From positions 186,040 to 250,039 of the forward strand of contig QKWP01000359.1 in the NCBI GenBank assembly GCA_003550325.1: DNA of 64,000 nt. Direction: 5' to 3'. The translations under genes and the position numbers were made by a program. The notes under the pieces were generated by a model that searched no databases, had not been told where the DNA came from, and saw only the letters and a list, made by a program, of their open reading frames with translations. Positions 60,895 through 64,000 of the stretch are shown one piece after another (within the stretch, counting starts at the first letter, position 1; every line of letters starts with the position of its first letter). This stretch comes from Gigaspora rosea (taxonomy: Eukaryota > Glomeromycota > Glomeromycetes > Diversisporales > Gigasporaceae).

Positions 60895-62290
60895 ATGCAA
60901 ATGGATATTAATATTTTGGAAAAATTGCTAAACATCGTCGGTCAGTATTTAGATGCTCTAGACCCACCAAAGGCTACAAAAGATGATCATGAAGATGATG
61001 AAGCACAATTAATTGAGGAGGATGATGAAGCACCATTAATTGAAGAAATGGTGAATAAGGAGTTTAATGAAGCGATGTTAAAGTTGCAGAAAGAACGCGA
61101 AGAACTTGGATTAACAGATGAGGATATGTACACTGCAATGCTACTCATTGGATGTTCCTTTTCCTTAGGAGACACATTAAAAGATGTAGTCAATGATGCA
61201 ATAAATGATTTATTAACAAATGTTAATAATAAAGTTGATAATAGTTCGATTCTTCAAAACATTTGTGATAATTCGATTCTTCAATACTAAGTTTAGTTTT
61301 GAAGAATTTCAAGAATTTTGCAAGAATTGCGATAAACTAAATTTATCATTAGATGAGGATACGAGGCAAATGAGATCAATTTTGTTTTCAAAATTAAAAT
61401 CTTTTATTATTAGAAATCAAGGACCTATTGTAAGTTTAATCGGATCCTATCGTTTACCCGACAACCAATTACTGACAATGTCAAAATCCCGACAAGTTAG
61501 TCCGCATTAGGTTAGGGTTAGGGTTAGTTCCGGTCAATTTTTGTCGGGATTTTGTTTTTCGAGAAGTGCTGTCGAGAAAATGATAGAGTCCAAGTTTAAT
61601 AGTTAGTTTAAAATAGCAAGTTTAAAATTGGTATTATCGTTTATAACACGAATTTAAACTTAATTTTTAGATTTATTCTTCTGTTGCAATTGGAGTTTCT
61701 TTAGTTATATGGAATCTTAATAAAATACTTAAATCAACTATTAAACTCTGTAAAATTCTCAATGAAGGCAGTAAAGAATATAAAAATATTTTTACTACAA
61801 ATAAATCCGTATTCTTTGCTTTTCTACAAAAAATGAAACTTAACGCTAATAAAATGATAGAAATTCTTGAATTGGATGATTCAATTTTCGATGAAAATAA
61901 GTTCAATGAATTTAAAGGTAAATTTATCTTCATTAAAGTATCTTAACATTTTCTTTAATACTATAAATTATAACGATCAATATTTAATTTAGAATGTCTT
62001 GTCAAGTCTTTTTGGAATCACAAAAAAATTTGCAGACCTTTTCTTAACAATGATAGCATTATGCCATAAAATTACTGCTAAGTTAGAAGAACAAAAGAAC
62101 AATTTTTCTAATAAACTTATTAAAAGTACAATGTAAGTATTAAAAAAAAAATGCAACTGTAAAGAAATTTTAATTATCATAAAAAATAAAGTAATTTACA
62201 ATCTCGGTGTATTTTGCATATCAATTTGTAATAAAAATTTAGAATTTCTGGGGTAGTACTTTTTGGTGGTCTTGCAGTTTCTTATGGTGG
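60895..62290 (+). pseudogene. Duplicate of the 46.5-kb gene, truncated and frameshifted
   Basis: Exon 1 starts at ATG 60895 (LIEEDDEAPLIEE shortened). Exon 2 ends at 61429, exon 3 is 61671-61917 (same 247 nt as copy 1), and exon 4 starts at 61993. In exon 4, tctttttgg versus tttttgg (+2) and a missing A (-1) shift the frame to an early stop. The fifth exon stops being homologous at 62290 and the last exon is missing. Intron positions and the CCCGACA intronic repeat are conserved, so this is a DNA-level duplication, not retroposition. Confidence 0.85.
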
Positions 62291-64000
62291 TGTTAGACCT
62301 AGAATTCGTCATATAATATTATTGGACAGGTATGTCACGAGACATTAGAACATGTGAGCTAGGGTGTCCAGGATTATGATCCGGTAAATGCCAAATTATG
62401 CATCCGGTAAATTGCAAACTATGCGAATTATGCGGACCCCAGGATTAAAGTTAAAAAAATTTGCTGACCAACCAAATTTCAAGATCTTCTGTAATGCAAG
62501 ACAAATTTTATAACCGTCTATGAAACTGTTTTTACGTGTTATAAAATTTTATTATATAAATAATATTTTCGAACTGTAACCTTATTGCAAGATTTTATCC
62601 CTAATCTAAAAGCACGAAATTTTACTAGAAATTTTTTGTGTTCTAATTTTGCCGTGGTATGTACTAAAATTATCTGCAACTTACAACCAATAGTTGTATA
62701 ATCAATAATTGTTACTACGTTCGAGGTGTTAAGAATATCAGTATGTGATTTTAGTATGATTTTATCAAACCTTACTATAGAGTTTGCTTAATTATCACGC
62801 CTCATAGAATTTAGGGTTAGCTCTACCAGAAATTATGATTAATTCCAGCCGGGTTTTTTAGGGAGTGATGGTACGGTTTGATAAAATCACATCCGTACCA
62901 TACTGATCTGTAATTCCCTACATTCGGATCTATTAATTTTAAAGTGTAGATACTATGATATTAGCCAGCATTATTCACATGATCCTACTCGGAATTAGCC
63001 AGCGTTAGAGTATAATATAGGCCGACTTGATAATACACTCTGTAATTTAATCTGTGTAACGACAATTGACCAATAGAAATTCCCTTATACGAGAGAAAGG
63101 ATAAATTATGCGAGATTATGCGGGCTTCTTTAAATTATGCGAAATCGCATATTTTATGCGCTATAAGGTGAATTATGCGAATATTATGCAGGATCATAAT
63201 CCTGGACACTCTAATGTAGCATCCGATTTTAGGAACGAAGTCACGGGGCACCATTTGTCACGAGATCACGATCTACACCCATGATATCCTATGAGTGGTT
63301 CGTAAGTATGAGGTAAGTATCAATTTGATTGATTTAGTGATGTTTATAAACGATTGGTAAGTATGTTGTATTGTTCGATAAGTAGGGGTGATTAGTTAAG
63401 GGATGACAATAGGCGATTTTGTAAGTATGAGTATCGCATTATAAGTATTTATTAAGGGATGGAATTATGAAGTCATAGTAAATGACTATTTAGGAAGGAA
63501 GTAACGGAAGTTTGTTCTCTCTTTTTTGTCTTTGCTGCTAGCTCGACACAAGTCTAGCTTCGTCGTTGATGCTCACTCACCCACTGCTAGGCAAAAGTAT
63601 TTAGTGTGTTGGAGTACTTTGGAGTTATAGGTGTAATTGATAGCACGGGTTTCTAAATCAGTCTTTTCAGGACCAATGCATTCCTAATCTTGACCAGTCC
63701 ATATTCATACACAAGATATTTCTTGTTTACCTCGACAGGTCTGTGGGGACAACCCGGATGTCGAATATGTGTAGTTGAATTAGTTGGTTTTGAAATCAAC
63801 TATCTTAATTCCTACCATAATTTGCTGTTACAAAACTTGTTAGCTATTGCGGTAACAAGTAGTGTGCAGTTTCTATCCAATTTATTGTAAAATTTTGTTA
63901 CAAAACTTACCGCTATTGTGATTTATTGTAAAAAAAACGATACTTGATGTCATGATACTTAGTATTTGGTTGATCACTATGATTTACCGAAAGAATATTT
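62291..64000. other. Unclassified sequence that truncates the duplicate; possible retroelement
   Basis: It begins TGTTAGACC at the breakpoint, like an LTR start. Outside the nested TIR element, 63240-63480 has repeated GTAAGTAT words. The rest is closer to balanced base composition, but I found no coding frame with recognisable motifs. Confidence 0.3.
62362..63211. mobile_element. 850-bp TIR element, TA target site
   Basis: Ends GGGTGTCCAGGATTATGATC in inverted orientation (right: GATCATAATCCTGGACACTC), with TA at 62360-62361 and 63212-63213. Sub-ends carry aaattatgcg words in both orientations. No transposase. Confidence 0.88.

Larger units (their letters stand above)
57867..62290 (+). repeat. 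Segmental duplication, copy 2 (interrupted)
   Basis: Direct copy of 46131-48000. Homology runs 57867 to about 58130, breaks for the insertion, resumes at about 60771 and ends abruptly at 62290, within the exon homologous to 47927-48011. Confidence 0.9.

Overview
This is an AT-rich, transposon-riddled eukaryotic window. It most likely comes from an arbuscular mycorrhizal fungus (Glomeromycotina, Rhizophagus/Gigaspora type). The evidence is the gene families: an alpha-lytic/streptogrisin-like secreted protease, a TKL kinase fused to ribonuclease-inhibitor-type leucine-rich repeats, a WD40-like plus ion-transport protein, and a transposase-like protein with a GTHNHPPPP-type motif. Short GT-AG introns of about 70-90 nt, phantom ORFs in AT-rich DNA, and MITEs, Helitron ends and tRNA-derived SINEs fit the same picture. 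The species is inferred, not shown.

Layout. 0.6-1.9 kb: intact secreted serine protease, with a dead relative at 4.06-4.25 kb. 8.27-11.46 kb: the most remarkable object, a candidate gene for a secreted cysteine-knot (knottin-like) peptide. A signal-peptide exon is followed by about 24 consecutive 3-nt microexons, each framed by a TTATTAG acceptor and a GTAAGT-like donor. All share one phase, and a final exon supplies the sixth cysteine and the stop. 13.65-15.39 kb and 24.28-26.09 kb: two inverted copies of one non-autonomous element carrying arrays of perfect palindromes; the second sits inside another TIR element. 15.6-16.1 kb (minus): a GC-richer broken gene. 17.6-20.06 kb: an apparently functional four-exon kinase-LRR gene. 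20.2-31 kb: Helitron end, minisatellites, foldback elements.

31-40.8 kb is a graveyard of nested MITEs, a tRNA-derived SINE and a decayed LINE-like endonuclease. 40.9-43.25 kb is a multi-exon transposase-like pseudogene. 43.29-44.87 kb is a TIR element carrying remnants of a SANT/Myb-like protein and an opposing DDE transposase. 46.5-48.4 kb is an unknown multi-exon gene, duplicated at 60.9-62.3 kb (truncated and frameshifted); the second copy has a 2.6-kb Helitron-like insertion with a 159-bp satellite in its upstream region. 51.86-56.67 kb is a WD40/ion-channel pseudogene with a nonsense codon, a frameshift and two MITE insertions, one inside an exon.

Only three loci look potentially functional: the protease, the kinase-LRR gene and the microexon gene; the 46.5-kb gene is possible. 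No operon-like organisation is expected or seen. Secreted protease, secreted cysteine-rich peptide and receptor-like intracellular kinase-LRR are all of types thought to act in host or microbe interaction, but no direct functional link between them can be read from this DNA.
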